A stretch of 45,589 nt of DNA from Methanolinea sp. UBA275 (lineage in GTDB: Archaea; Halobacteriota; Methanomicrobia; Methanomicrobiales; Methanospirillaceae). Below, piece by piece: positions 34,704-43,139 of the stretch; the first letter of the stretch is position 1, and the number at the start of each line of letters is the position of its first letter. The notes beneath the pieces are model-generated. The model was not told the origin of the DNA and ran no database searches. It saw nothing but the letters and a program-made list of their open reading frames with translations. The translations under genes and the position numbers were made by a program. Where the stretch lies: assembly GCA_002506105.1 (NCBI GenBank), contig DAWU01000047.1:1-45589 (forward strand), given 5' to 3'.

Positions 34704-35978
34704 CTATCCCTGTTCAAGAATCAGGGGGATCTGTCTCGTGATCTTTGGACCTCCGGCATTCGTGAGCGGATCGCCTACCTCAAAATACCCTTCGGCCCAT
34801 AAATAACCGAGAAGAGCTCCTGAATCGACGAATTCTGGGATCCCTTTCATATGAAAAGCGCACTTTGCCTGGGTATAACCTTTTTCATCACGATATAATA
34901 CCCACAACTCCTTCGGCTTCAGCCCATTCACAAAATAGGGAGAATGAGTAGTCGCGAGTAATTGTGACCGGGACGAAGAACCCCGGAATTCTTCCGCAAG
35001 TCCTGGCAAGAGTCGCGGGTGAAGGTAATTCTCCGGTTCTTCAATTCCTATCAGTTGGGGTGGCTTTGGATCATAAAGAAGCGTCAAATAGGCAAGCATT
35101 TTTAACGTTCCATCAGAGGCAAATTTTGCGAGGACCGGACGTTCGAATGGTACATCCTTAATCTGTAAGAGAAGCCTTCCATCAGCGAGCAATTCTGCAT
35201 CGACCGTCTGTAGCATAGGTACACGTTTTGACAGGGTCCACAAAATTGTCTGAAGCTTATCTGGATACTGCTCTTTTAAATACTGGATTACATTTGGCAA
35301 ATTATCCCCCGTGGATGAAAGCCTCTCCTGAGGTCCTGCTTCGGGCACACCTCGTGTCGCATCTGCGCTTAAATAGGAAAGATGCCAGTCAGAAATGAAT
35401 TGTCGTAGTGCGCTGATCCTGGGATTTTTCCCTAATTGTCCGAGTGTGCTCACCGCCAATCGTTCCGGTGAATCAAGGGCCTCTTCAACTCTTAAATCCT
35501 GTTCGTCAGGCGTTTCTCCTGAAATCACCTGCCCGGCACCATTTTTAAAGTCCAGGAACCGCCAGGGTTTTCCCGCTTCTTTTCGTCTCCACTGCAACCA
35601 TTCCTCGGCAATATACGGACCTTTTACGTTTTCTTCAATTGCGATATGATACGTGATCAATGGGGTGTCTTTTCGCTCCCGGTATTTGATATCAATCACA
35701 ATGGGGCCTGAACACCCGCGTGTGCGAAGTTCTTTAAATCTACCGCGTTTATCCCAGGCTTTACGTAATCCAACCGTGAAACATTCGGATAGAAACGCAA
35801 ACACATCAAATATCGTTGATTTTCCACTTCCATTCGGGCCAAGAAATACAGTAAGAGGAGTAAGATCTTTTAATTCCAAATTGTGTAATGCCCGGTAATT
35901 TTGTACATGTAAATATTCAATCCGAGGCACAAATTGAGGAGTTCCGGGATTTTTTTCCATCTGGAGCATATCCACCAC
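34704..35978 (-). CDS. OLD/RecF-like AAA ATPase, first gene of a two-gene cassette
   Basis: 424 residues in the frame from GTG 35978; ATG 35969 and ATG 35960 are alternative starts and no ribosome binding site decides. Walker A is FLGPNGSGKST near residue 46-56, the ABC-like Walker B is IGIEEPENYLHP with the catalytic glutamate, and the switch histidine is in LLATTHSPYFVNG. The long middle region between them is not a coiled-coil arm as in SMC proteins, fitting the AAA_21 type. Directly followed by a DUF4276-like gene, it resembles two-component ATPase + TOPRIM anti-phage systems such as PARIS, but with a different effector family. It lies in an AT-rich patch and is likely acquired. Confidence 0.85.
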   Translation of the reverse strand: MVDMLQMEKNPGTPQFVPRIEYLHVQNYRALHNLELKDLTPLTVFLGPNGSGKSTIFDVFAFLSECFTVGLRKAWDKRGRFKELRTRGCSGPIVIDIKYRERKDTPLITYHIAIEENVKGPYIAEEWLQWRRKEAGKPWRFLDFKNGAGQVISGETPDEQDLRVEEALDSPERLAVSTLGQLGKNPRISALRQFISDWHLSYLSADATRGVPEAGPQERLSSTGDNLPNVIQYLKEQYPDKLQTILWTLSKRVPMLQTVDAELLADGRLLLQIKDVPFERPVLAKFASDGTLKMLAYLTLLYDPKPPQLIGIEEPENYLHPRLLPGLAEEFRGSSSRSQLLATTHSPYFVNGLKPKELWVLYRDEKGYTQAKCAFHMKGIPEFVDSGALLGYLWAEGYFEVGDPLTNAGGPKITRQIPLILEQG

Positions 35979-36021
35979 GTGCTTACTGTCGTTAATAGAA
36001 CCGATATTCTAATTAAGTTGT

Positions 36022-36116
36022 TGTCCATGAGTAAAGATACGATTCAATTGAACCTATTCCGTACCAAATTGAAACACTTTTAGTCCCAATTGACCTTTAT
36101 ATGAGTTCAAATGAAC
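36022..36116. repeat. Four-unit repeat array with an exact 21-base period upstream of the AAA gene
   Basis: Units start at 36043, 36064, 36085 and 36106: TTCAATTGAAC, CCAAATTGAAA, CCCAATTGACC, TTCAAATGAAC. The first and last are near-perfect palindromes of the form TTCA-NN-TGAA. A weak fifth unit (TGTCCATGAGT at 36022) keeps the phase. Spacing of 21 bases is two helical turns, so sites face the same side of the DNA, as expected for cooperative binding of a dimeric regulator. The array lies 65-140 bases upstream of the AAA ATPase start. Confidence 0.65.
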
Positions 36117-36182
36117 AATTTTTTTTAAATTTCCAATTTTATCACAAGAAGAAACTTGGCCACCATAGGTCGCCTCAGGGTT

Positions 36183-36200
36183 GAGGGGCGGATCCCCCTC
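36183..36200 (-). terminator. GC hairpin at the end of the lonB-tldDE-bofA operon
   Basis: GAGGGG-CGGATC-CCCCTC overlaps the stop of the BofA-like gene. On the minus strand it would form a stem at the operon end. U tracts follow on the minus strand only farther off. Confidence 0.35.
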
Positions 36201-36465
36201 AGAATCCCTCGATTCCAATAAGGTGGAGGACTATCACGATGATCGCACCGGGAATTCCGCCGAGAATGCAGAGCAGGACATTTACAAGCGAGTAGGGGAT
36301 CTCGGGCCTTCCAAGACTCCCCATGATATTGAACAGGTTCATGAAGAAGAGGACCAGGAGACCCAGGATGGAGTTGATGATAAGTTTCGTGATGTCTTTG
36401 AGAAGGAAGAAGAGTGCTACTGCGATGAGAATTCCCGCAATCAGGACCGCAATATCAACATTCAT
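36199..36465 (-). CDS. BofA-family small membrane protein
   Basis: 88 residues with three hydrophobic helices (about 5-20, 27-48, 60-85). The LIINSILGLLVLFFMNLF block and the late ILGGIPGAIIVIVLHLIGI block match the BofA family (pro-sigma-K processing inhibitor of Bacillus). In Bacillus BofA holds an intramembrane metalloprotease inactive. It starts two bases after the tldE stop and closes a proteolysis operon, which makes a protease-regulating role attractive but unproven here. Confidence 0.8.
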   Translation of the reverse strand: MNVDIAVLIAGILIAVALFFLLKDITKLIINSILGLLVLFFMNLFNIMGSLGRPEIPYSLVNVLLCILGGIPGAIIVIVLHLIGIEGF

Positions 36466-36467
36466 GC

Positions 36468-37751
36468 TTAACTACCAATGATCGCCAGGTTTTTTAATTG
36501 TATCTCAGGGAGGATCATGGAGCCGACAACCCTCGTGTCTTTTGAAATACCACCGGTCTCCATCAGGACATTGAAGACATTCCCGGAGAGCATCGCCTTC
36601 CTTACCGGGAATTCTACTGTTCCGTCCTGCAGCACATATGCGTTCGAGAGTTCGACAGAGAAATCTCCTGTGAGGGGATTTGCGGTATGAGCTCCCACCA
36701 CGTCGTTCACGTGGACCACACGGCCTTCCCGCAGGTTTTCTTCTCTCCCGTCAAGTGTCAGGGTGTGGGTCCCGATGGTCGGGGATCCTCCGTGTCCTCC
36801 CCTGACCGCATTTCCTGTGGTCTTCTTACCATACCGGTAGGCGGTCTTGAGGTCGTACGCAAATTCCCGGAGGATGCCGTTCTCGACGAAGTGCACAATC
36901 CTTGTGGGAGTCCCCTCGCCGTCCCACCTGCAACTCGAGAGACCGCGGGGATGGAAGGGATCATCACGGAGGGAGAGCGTCCTGTCCATGACCTGCTGCC
37001 CCTGCAGCGACGCCAGGCGGGACCGCCCAGCGTGGACGTTCTTGCCGCTCAGTGCAGGAAGGAAGACTCCTCCTAACAGCTGGGCGAGGGCAATCGGCGA
37101 GAGAACGATATCGTAATTGCCGGACACGATATCCTTTCCGTGCTGTGAGGAATGTGCCAGGTAGGCTGCCTTTTCACCCACGATTCGCGGATCGATGTCC
37201 ATCTTCCACGAAGCATCGTACTCGTATCCTGTCGATTGCCCGACAATCGTCTCCACCCCGACGCTCACCATGCTCTCATAGTCCTGGTAACAGAGCCCGC
37301 TGGTGTTGGCAAGGGTTCCGGTATACCTGGCTACCTCGGCGCTCCCTGAGGTGATCTCGACAGGATAGGACTTCGTTCCCTCAACTAGTTCTGAAAGGAG
37401 CGTTTTTGCGGTCTTTGCGTCAGGCGTGACATCGGGATCATAATTCACCGGCGTCGGATCAAGGTTCTCCGGACCCGGAAGTCCCTCCCAGTCCTGGGGC
37501 GTGGCGAGGGAGGCACTGGCAATCGCGGCATCCATGCAGGCATTCCATGTCTCCGGGTTCATGGTTGCAGAGGTCCCGATATGCCCTTTGTGGATCACCC
37601 GTAACGAGAGGCCCTGCTGGTTTGCTCCCGATGCATAGTGAATCTCGTGCCGTTTTAACCGTGCGCTGACTGAAAATCCCGAGAACAGGTACACCTCAAG
37701 TTCGTCAACACGCTGTGCGCCTTCGTGCAGGATCTGTTCAATGAGTTCCAC
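36468..37751 (-). CDS. TldE/PmbA-like protein
   Basis: About 427 residues from GTG 37751 (first residues ELIEQILHEG), overlapping the tldD end by 14 bases with GGTGG upstream. The frame is open to 37799, so GTG 37757 or an ATG farther up are possible. It shares the family fold with TldD but lacks the HExxxH metal site, as PmbA/TldE does. Family blocks include GNYDIVLSPIALAQLLGG and SGNVFNVLMETGGIS. With TldD it forms a heteromeric peptidase that cleaves unfolded peptides. Confidence 0.88.
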   Translation of the reverse strand: MELIEQILHEGAQRVDELEVYLFSGFSVSARLKRHEIHYASGANQQGLSLRVIHKGHIGTSATMNPETWNACMDAAIASASLATPQDWEGLPGPENLDPTPVNYDPDVTPDAKTAKTLLSELVEGTKSYPVEITSGSAEVARYTGTLANTSGLCYQDYESMVSVGVETIVGQSTGYEYDASWKMDIDPRIVGEKAAYLAHSSQHGKDIVSGNYDIVLSPIALAQLLGGVFLPALSGKNVHAGRSRLASLQGQQVMDRTLSLRDDPFHPRGLSSCRWDGEGTPTRIVHFVENGILREFAYDLKTAYRYGKKTTGNAVRGGHGGSPTIGTHTLTLDGREENLREGRVVHVNDVVGAHTANPLTGDFSVELSNAYVLQDGTVEFPVRKAMLSGNVFNVLMETGGISKDTRVVGSMILPEIQLKNLAIIGS

Positions 37752-39069
37752 TGCCACCCACCACCGCATCGATGAGGAGAACATGGGGAGCCCCATCACT
37801 CACCGGGACGCTCTGGCCTCCCTTCCCGCAATATCCCTGGTGCATCTTCTTATCCCGGGCGCAGAGTGAGATGGCATGCAGTGTTTTGAGGATCTCTCCC
37901 GAGAGCGAGACATCTCTCACCATCTCCCCAACTTCTCCACGCTCGATCAGATACCCGTACTCGGCATTGAACTGGAAGATGCCCCTGCCGGGATCGACCT
38001 GGCCGCCCCTTGACCCTTTGAGAAGGATCCCTGACCGGCACTCACTGACGAGTTCATCGACCATGCTGTCCCCGTTCTCGATGAAGGTATTGCTCATCCT
38101 CACCTGGGGAGGCTCTCCTGCCATGGCCCGTGCATTCCCTGCATGGCCAAATCCCACAGCGGCAAGTGTCTCCCGGTTGTGCAGGAACGCCTGAACTCTG
38201 CCCTTCCTGATGATCTCAGTTCTTCCCACACGGCTTCCTTCGGCATCGAGCGGCTCGAATCCGAACTCCGGCAGCGATGGGTCATCGACGATGGTGACTG
38301 AAGGGCTCGCGATCTGCCGGCCAATGGTGCCCTCAAGGACGGATCCACCCTCCTGGACGAGATCAGCCTCGCTCGCGTGTCCCACCGCCTCGTGAGCGAA
38401 AACCCCTGCAAGTTCGGGATCGAGCACTGCATTCATAGCACCTCCGCGTGGCGCCCGGGCATCGAGGAGTGCAATCGCCCTCGTCGCCGCCACGTTTCCG
38501 CACTCCTGGCGGTGCCTCAGGTTGAAGTCCTGGATGGCATGCTTTCTCACATATCCCATCTGCATGTCGCCCTCCCGTTCCGCGATGGCCATGATCGAGA
38601 ACCCTGACCTGCACAGCGAATACGAATACTCTTCGCCGGAACTATTCTCAAACCGGACCGTTTCGGTCCGTTCGATGTAACTGGCCCGGGTGCTCTTGAT
38701 ACCGTCAATGCGTGCGCCCTTCTCGATCCCCGACAAAAGTTCCTGCTTCTCTTCCAGGTGAACATCCCCGGGATCCTCCCTGAGTGCCGGGACAGGGATG
38801 ATCCCACCGGGGACATCGGCGAGAGTGACTTCCTGGCTCGTCAGGGATGCAAGGCTTCCTCCCCGTTTCAGGAGTTCTTCAAAGGATCTGCCGTTCGGCC
38901 TCGTATACGAGTCGATTGCAAGTATCCCCCAGCCCTTCTGACCGAGAATCCTGATGATGGCACGGTCAACGAACGAGGTTCCTGCGGATTCAACCCTGGT
39001 ATTGTCGATGTCGATGTGGGTGACCGTGCCCGTTACGTGGCGAACGTCAAAATAGCGGATGCCCTCCAT
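37738..39069 (-). CDS. tldD: TldD-like metalloprotease
   Basis: 443 residues. The zinc motif HExxxH is in VFAHEAVGHASEADLV near residue 225, and the C-terminal GYCGKGGQSVPVSDGAPHVL block is typical. It is the catalytic half of the TldD/TldE peptidase, acting in the cytoplasm on short or unfolded polypeptides. It begins four bases after the lonB stop and overlaps the next gene. Confidence 0.92.
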   Translation of the reverse strand: MEGIRYFDVRHVTGTVTHIDIDNTRVESAGTSFVDRAIIRILGQKGWGILAIDSYTRPNGRSFEELLKRGGSLASLTSQEVTLADVPGGIIPVPALREDPGDVHLEEKQELLSGIEKGARIDGIKSTRASYIERTETVRFENSSGEEYSYSLCRSGFSIMAIAEREGDMQMGYVRKHAIQDFNLRHRQECGNVAATRAIALLDARAPRGGAMNAVLDPELAGVFAHEAVGHASEADLVQEGGSVLEGTIGRQIASPSVTIVDDPSLPEFGFEPLDAEGSRVGRTEIIRKGRVQAFLHNRETLAAVGFGHAGNARAMAGEPPQVRMSNTFIENGDSMVDELVSECRSGILLKGSRGGQVDPGRGIFQFNAEYGYLIERGEVGEMVRDVSLSGEILKTLHAISLCARDKKMHQGYCGKGGQSVPVSDGAPHVLLIDAVVGGSGTH

Positions 39070-39073
39070 AGTT

Positions 39074-40990
39074 TCACGCCGTGGGGGTGGTGATTACCGT
39101 GCTGTCGAGGAATGGTCCGGAAGGGGTCGATGCCATCTTCCGGAGCTTTGAGAGGAAACCCTCGCGGTTTTCAGGCACCAGTGCGATCTTCAGCACGTCC
39201 TCGATGTAGTCAACAGGGATGATGGTGACAAGGGATTTGTAGCGTTCCTCGATCAGGACATCGTCGATGTTTGCCCTCGGGATGAGCACAGTCTTTATCC
39301 CGGCCTTGGCAGCTGCCTCAATCTTGAAGGTCACACCACCCACAGGGAGCACATCACCCCGAACGGAGAGAGATCCGGTCATACCGATATCCTGGCGGAC
39401 AGGGATGCTCTCAATGGCGCTGATGACCGCGGTTGCCACACTGATCGAGGCGGAGTCGCCTTCAACCCCGCCGTAGGTTCCGATGAACTGGATATGGACA
39501 TCCATGTTCTTGATGTCCTTTCCCGTGAATTTCTTGAGAATCGCACTCACGTTCTTGATGGATTCCTGGGCAATCTCTTTCAGCATACCCGTGGCGATCA
39601 CCGTACCGCTTGCTCCCTGTGCAGGGGTAACCTCTGCCATGATCGGGAGCACGGAGCCCGAATCGCTTCCCATCACCGCGAGCCCGTTCACGCGGCCTAT
39701 CCTTGTTCCTTCGACAACGGTGAGTTCATACTCCCTGCTCCGGTGGATGTATTCATCGGAGACCTGGTCTTCGATGGATCTCGCGGTCTTCTTGGCGGCA
39801 ATCACATGATCTGCGGTTGTCACTTCGGATCCATCCTGCCGGGCGAGGTCTCCCGCAACGCGTATGAGTCCACCGATATCACGGAGTTTGAGCGTAAGGT
39901 GGCCTTTCCGGTTGGACCGCCTCCGGGCCTCCCGGATGATCTCTTCCATCGCCCCCTTGTCAAAATGGGGGATTTTTCCGTCGTTTTTCACTTCCTGGGC
40001 AATGAAGCGGATGAATTTTTCCCGGTTCTCCGGGGTGTCGGGCATGCTCTCGCTCATGTACACTTCGTACCCGTATCCCCTGATACGGGAACGGAGTGCC
40101 GGGTGCATCCCCTGGATGGCGTCAAGGTTTCCGGCCGCGATCATGATGAACTTGCAGGGGACCGGTTCGGTCCTGACCATTGCTCCGCTCGACCTCTCGC
40201 TCTGCCCCGTGATCGGGAACTCCCCTTCCTGGAGGGCGGTAAGGAGGTTCTGCTGGGAGTGTGGGGTGAGTGTGTTGATCTCGTCGATGAAGAGAACCCC
40301 TTTGTGGGAGCGGTGTATGGCTCCTGCTTCAACCCTGTCATGGCTGGGGGTCTCAAGGCCGCCGCTCTGGAACGGATCGTGCCTGACATCGCCAAGGAGT
40401 GCGCCTGCATGCGATCCCGTGGCATCGATGAAGGGAGCAACGGTTGTCGTATCGTTTGAGACGAGGAGCTTCGGGACCATGGACTCCTCCCGGGGAGTGG
40501 CATAGCGAAGCGCCATGAAGATAAATGCTGCAGCGATGACTCCCATGAGCCACTGGGAGGAGATGAAGGCATACCCGATAATGCCGATCATAAGCAGCAT
40601 AACAAGGGTGTTCCGGAGCTGGATCTTCTTTCTCGCCTCGGCCTTGTGTGCACTCACGATCTGCTTTCCCCTGCCGGCGGGAACTGTCCTTACAATGGGA
40701 TTGTTCTGGTCATCCGAGTTCGGGTACACCAGGATATCCTGCATCTCCTCTTTGGGGAGCAGTTCTGCCATGGCTTTTGCCAGCATGGATTTCCCTGTCC
40801 CCGGACTTCCAATCATCATCACATGGCGCCTCTGCGTGGCGGCTTTCCTGATGACCTCGACGGCATGTTCCTGGCCGATTACCTGGTCGATGAGTGACGG
40901 GGGCACTTCCACCTGGGAAGAATTTTCCATAGTAACTTCGACGGGGATCACCTCGTCCTGGCCGTCTTCGACTCTCTGATCGGATTCCAT
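39074..40990 (-). CDS. lonB: Archaeal membrane-bound ATP-dependent protease LonB
   Basis: 638 residues. Walker A GSPGTGKS (about 59-66), then two membrane helices (about 128-162) inserted between Walker A and Walker B, which is specific to archaeal LonB and anchors it to the membrane. Walker B is GVLFIDEIN near 233. The C-terminal protease domain has the Ser of GVEGDSAS (about 513) and Lys of GGVTFKIEAA (about 556). No intein is present. It degrades membrane and damaged proteins. First gene of the operon; a minus-strand TATA-like AATTATATC lies at about 41024-41033. Confidence 0.95.
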   Translation of the reverse strand: MESDQRVEDGQDEVIPVEVTMENSSQVEVPPSLIDQVIGQEHAVEVIRKAATQRRHVMMIGSPGTGKSMLAKAMAELLPKEEMQDILVYPNSDDQNNPIVRTVPAGRGKQIVSAHKAEARKKIQLRNTLVMLLMIGIIGYAFISSQWLMGVIAAAFIFMALRYATPREESMVPKLLVSNDTTTVAPFIDATGSHAGALLGDVRHDPFQSGGLETPSHDRVEAGAIHRSHKGVLFIDEINTLTPHSQQNLLTALQEGEFPITGQSERSSGAMVRTEPVPCKFIMIAAGNLDAIQGMHPALRSRIRGYGYEVYMSESMPDTPENREKFIRFIAQEVKNDGKIPHFDKGAMEEIIREARRRSNRKGHLTLKLRDIGGLIRVAGDLARQDGSEVTTADHVIAAKKTARSIEDQVSDEYIHRSREYELTVVEGTRIGRVNGLAVMGSDSGSVLPIMAEVTPAQGASGTVIATGMLKEIAQESIKNVSAILKKFTGKDIKNMDVHIQFIGTYGGVEGDSASISVATAVISAIESIPVRQDIGMTGSLSVRGDVLPVGGVTFKIEAAAKAGIKTVLIPRANIDDVLIEERYKSLVTIIPVDYIEDVLKIALVPENREGFLSKLRKMASTPSGPFLDSTVITTPTA

Positions 40991-41023
40991 GCGAAAAATG
41001 ACCTCTTCTCCGTATGAGATAGA

Positions 41024-41052
41024 GATATAATTTATTCCTGCTCGTTTAAGTA
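41024..41052. promoter_or_regulatory. Divergent promoter region of lonB and prs
   Basis: The 84-base gap holds GATATAATTTAT (about 41026-41037), readable as a TATA box for lonB on the minus strand, and GTTTAAGTA (about 41044-41052) for prs on the plus strand. Confidence 0.4.
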
Positions 41053-41074
41053 CTTTCAGCCTGAGGTAGAGGAT

Positions 41075-41926
41075 ATGTTGGTTGTAAGCACGGAATATTC
41101 ACAAATACTGGCCGCACATGTCGCACACGCCCTTGATTGCCGGCTGGGCGGAGTGCGGTTCACCCGTTTTCCCGATGGTGAGCACTACCTGCGGATGGAT
41201 TCTCCTGAGAAGGAGATGGTGATTGTAGGAAGCGTCCCCGATGCAGATGCACTGGTCCAGCTCCTTCTCCTCATCGACGCGTGCGAAGGTTCTGAATGCA
41301 CTCTTGTGGTTCCCTATCTCGGATATGCGAGGCAGGACAAAAAGTTCAATCCCGGTGAGCCGCTCAGCGCACGGGCGATTGCACGGGTGTTCTCACATGG
41401 AGTTTCACGAGTATTCACGGTGAACGTGCATGACAGGAGAGTGCTCACCCATTTCGGGGTTTCTGCACAGGATATCAGCCTTGCAGCGGAGATCGGCCGC
41501 TACCTCTCTTCACAGCCATTCACAAATCCCCTCATCCTGGCACCGGACGACGGTGCAGCGGAATTTGCGTCGCAGGTTGCCGGCACTTGCGGCTGGCAGC
41601 ACGATCACCTCGAGAAGGTCCGCATCACCGGCGATGAGGTCCGCATCGAGCCCAAGCACCTCGAGGTGAAAGACCGCGATGTGGTGATTGTTGATGATAT
41701 CATCTCAACCGGAGGAACCCTCGCGACGTCTGCGGCAATGCTCGGTGCACAGGGAGCTAAGAGCGTCTCATCGGTGTGCGTGCACGGGGTTCTGGCAGAG
41801 GGGGCGTACATCCGGCTCCTCGCAAAAGGCATACGGGAAGTGACGTGCAGCGATACGCTGGAGCGGGCCTGCAGCCGGTATACCGCGGGAACCGCAATTG
41901 CCGAAGGGATTCGGGGTAACTTCTGA
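41075..41926 (+). CDS. prs: Ribose-phosphate pyrophosphokinase
   Basis: 283 residues, typical of the short archaeal class. PRPP loop DVVIVDDIISTGGTLAT, the ATP/ribose-5-phosphate region YARQDKKFNPGEPLSARA, and the flexible-loop area FTVNVHD are present. GAGGTAGAGG precedes the ATG. It makes PRPP from ribose 5-phosphate and ATP for nucleotide, histidine and cofactor synthesis. First of a plus-strand series with nob1 and a PRPP-binding regulator. Confidence 0.93.
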   Translation: MLVVSTEYSQILAAHVAHALDCRLGGVRFTRFPDGEHYLRMDSPEKEMVIVGSVPDADALVQLLLLIDACEGSECTLVVPYLGYARQDKKFNPGEPLSARAIARVFSHGVSRVFTVNVHDRRVLTHFGVSAQDISLAAEIGRYLSSQPFTNPLILAPDDGAAEFASQVAGTCGWQHDHLEKVRITGDEVRIEPKHLEVKDRDVVIVDDIISTGGTLATSAAMLGAQGAKSVSSVCVHGVLAEGAYIRLLAKGIREVTCSDTLERACSRYTAGTAIAEGIRGNF

Positions 41927-41958
41927 CCAACCGGTTCATGGATGAAGGGTGATGGGAT

Positions 41959-42414
41959 ATGCAACGGGTGCTTGATACAACGGCATTCTTCCTCGAAATT
42001 CCATTTGAGGGAGAGATCTTCACCACTCCCCTCGTCGTAGATGAGCTCAACGATGCCAGGTCCCGCTGCAGATTTGAAGCACTCTCTGCATCAGGTCTCC
42101 GGGTCATGAGCCCTTCCCGGGAATCTCTCGAGAAGATCGATCAGGCATCGGCAGGGAGCGGTGACAGGGACGTCCTCTCACCGGCAGACAGAGAAATCCT
42201 CGCACTTGCACTCGAGATCTCCGCAGGGGTGGTCTCCGATGATTATGCACTCCAGAATGTTGCGCATCACCTCGGCATTCCCGCAACACCCCTGCAGCAG
42301 AGGAGGGCGAGAAAGCGGACGTGGAGGTTCAAGTGCCCGGGATGCGGGAGGTATACGGATGGCCCGGGTGCATGCCCCGTCTGCGGAGCCGTGCCAAAAA
42401 GAACCATTAAGTAG
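41959..42414 (+). CDS. nob1: rRNA maturation endonuclease Nob1
   Basis: 151 residues. PIN domain acidic residues are seen in VLDTTAFF, VVDELND, SPADREILALA and VSDDYALQN. The C-terminal zinc ribbon is CPGCGRYTDGPGACPVCG. This is the standard archaeal Nob1 layout; the enzyme cuts the 3' end of 16S rRNA in the small-subunit precursor. GGGTGAT lies upstream of the ATG, 33 bases after prs. Confidence 0.92.
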   Translation: MQRVLDTTAFFLEIPFEGEIFTTPLVVDELNDARSRCRFEALSASGLRVMSPSRESLEKIDQASAGSGDRDVLSPADREILALALEISAGVVSDDYALQNVAHHLGIPATPLQQRRARKRTWRFKCPGCGRYTDGPGACPVCGAVPKRTIK

Positions 42415-42435
42415 CTTTATGCACATTTTTTCACC

Positions 42436-43056
42436 ATGTCGTCGCTCGACGAGCTGATCCAGAAAGCCAGGATGCTGCTCTCAGAAGGTCACAGCCCCGG
42501 GCAGATAGCCGATGAACTCTCTCTCTCGATGGAGACCGTGACCTGGCTCCTGACCCAGCAGAAAGGATCTGTCATTCCGAAGGATGTACATATCGACTGG
42601 ACCGCGGTGAGCGGCCAGGGCCCCCTTCTTGACGGAATGGCGATGATGCTCCTCAAGCGCTACTACGCCGCACTTGATCAAGGAGAGAAGGAGGAGGGAT
42701 ACTCGGATCGTTTCCCTACCCTTGCGGTCGGGATCTCCATATCGGGCATCCCGCTCGCAACCCTGATTGCCGTCGAAGAGGATATCAAGCTGGCTATTTA
42801 CCACCCGGCCAAGCACAGCACCCAGGACCCCCCCGTCGGATCCATCAGCGGGAATTTTGCCTCGGTCACGGGGGAACGGTGCGTGATTATTGATGACGTC
42901 ATCACATCAGGGAATACGATGCAGGACGTGATCAAGTACCTGCGCCGCCACGGGGCGACACCGGTTGCCATCTGGGTGATCTTTGACAAGCGCGGGCTTC
43001 GGGATATCGATGGCGTTCCGGTGTATTCCCTCTTTAAAATTTCCCGCATTGACTGA
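42436..43056 (+). CDS. GfcR-like transcriptional regulator (HTH + phosphoribosyltransferase fold)
   Basis: 206 residues. The first 45 residues are a helix-turn-helix (LLSEGHSPGQIADELSLSMETV); the rest is a type I phosphoribosyltransferase domain with a complete PRPP motif CVIIDDVITSGNTMQD. The annotation tradition calls it orotate phosphoribosyltransferase-like, but the HTH fusion matches GfcR, a sugar-catabolism regulator studied in haloarchaea. It probably senses PRPP or a nucleotide; its position after prs is consistent. No ribosome binding site is seen before the ATG. Confidence 0.85.
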   Translation: MSSLDELIQKARMLLSEGHSPGQIADELSLSMETVTWLLTQQKGSVIPKDVHIDWTAVSGQGPLLDGMAMMLLKRYYAALDQGEKEEGYSDRFPTLAVGISISGIPLATLIAVEEDIKLAIYHPAKHSTQDPPVGSISGNFASVTGERCVIIDDVITSGNTMQDVIKYLRRHGATPVAIWVIFDKRGLRDIDGVPVYSLFKISRID

Positions 43057-43090
43057 ATTTCCCATCCCTCCTTTTTTGAGAAATAGATTA

Positions 43091-43136
43091 GTTTATATAG
43101 AAGTTTAATTCCATCTTTTACAACATCGGAGGAATC
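43091..43136 (+). promoter_or_regulatory. Promoter and ribosome binding site of the thermosome gene
   Basis: GTTTATATAG at 43091-43100 is a strong TATA box; transcription should start near 43120-43125. GGAGGA at 43128-43133 is a strong ribosome binding site before ATG 43140. Strong signals fit a highly expressed chaperonin. Confidence 0.7.
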
Positions 43137-43139
43137 GCT

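Noticed and set aside
36043..36116. Phased repeats considered as a mini-CRISPR
   Set aside because: Units are about 11 bases with 10-base gaps; no CRISPR has such short repeats and spacers, and no cas gene is present.
39494..40459. 321-codon plus-strand open frame
   Set aside because: Antisense of lonB; no domain signal.
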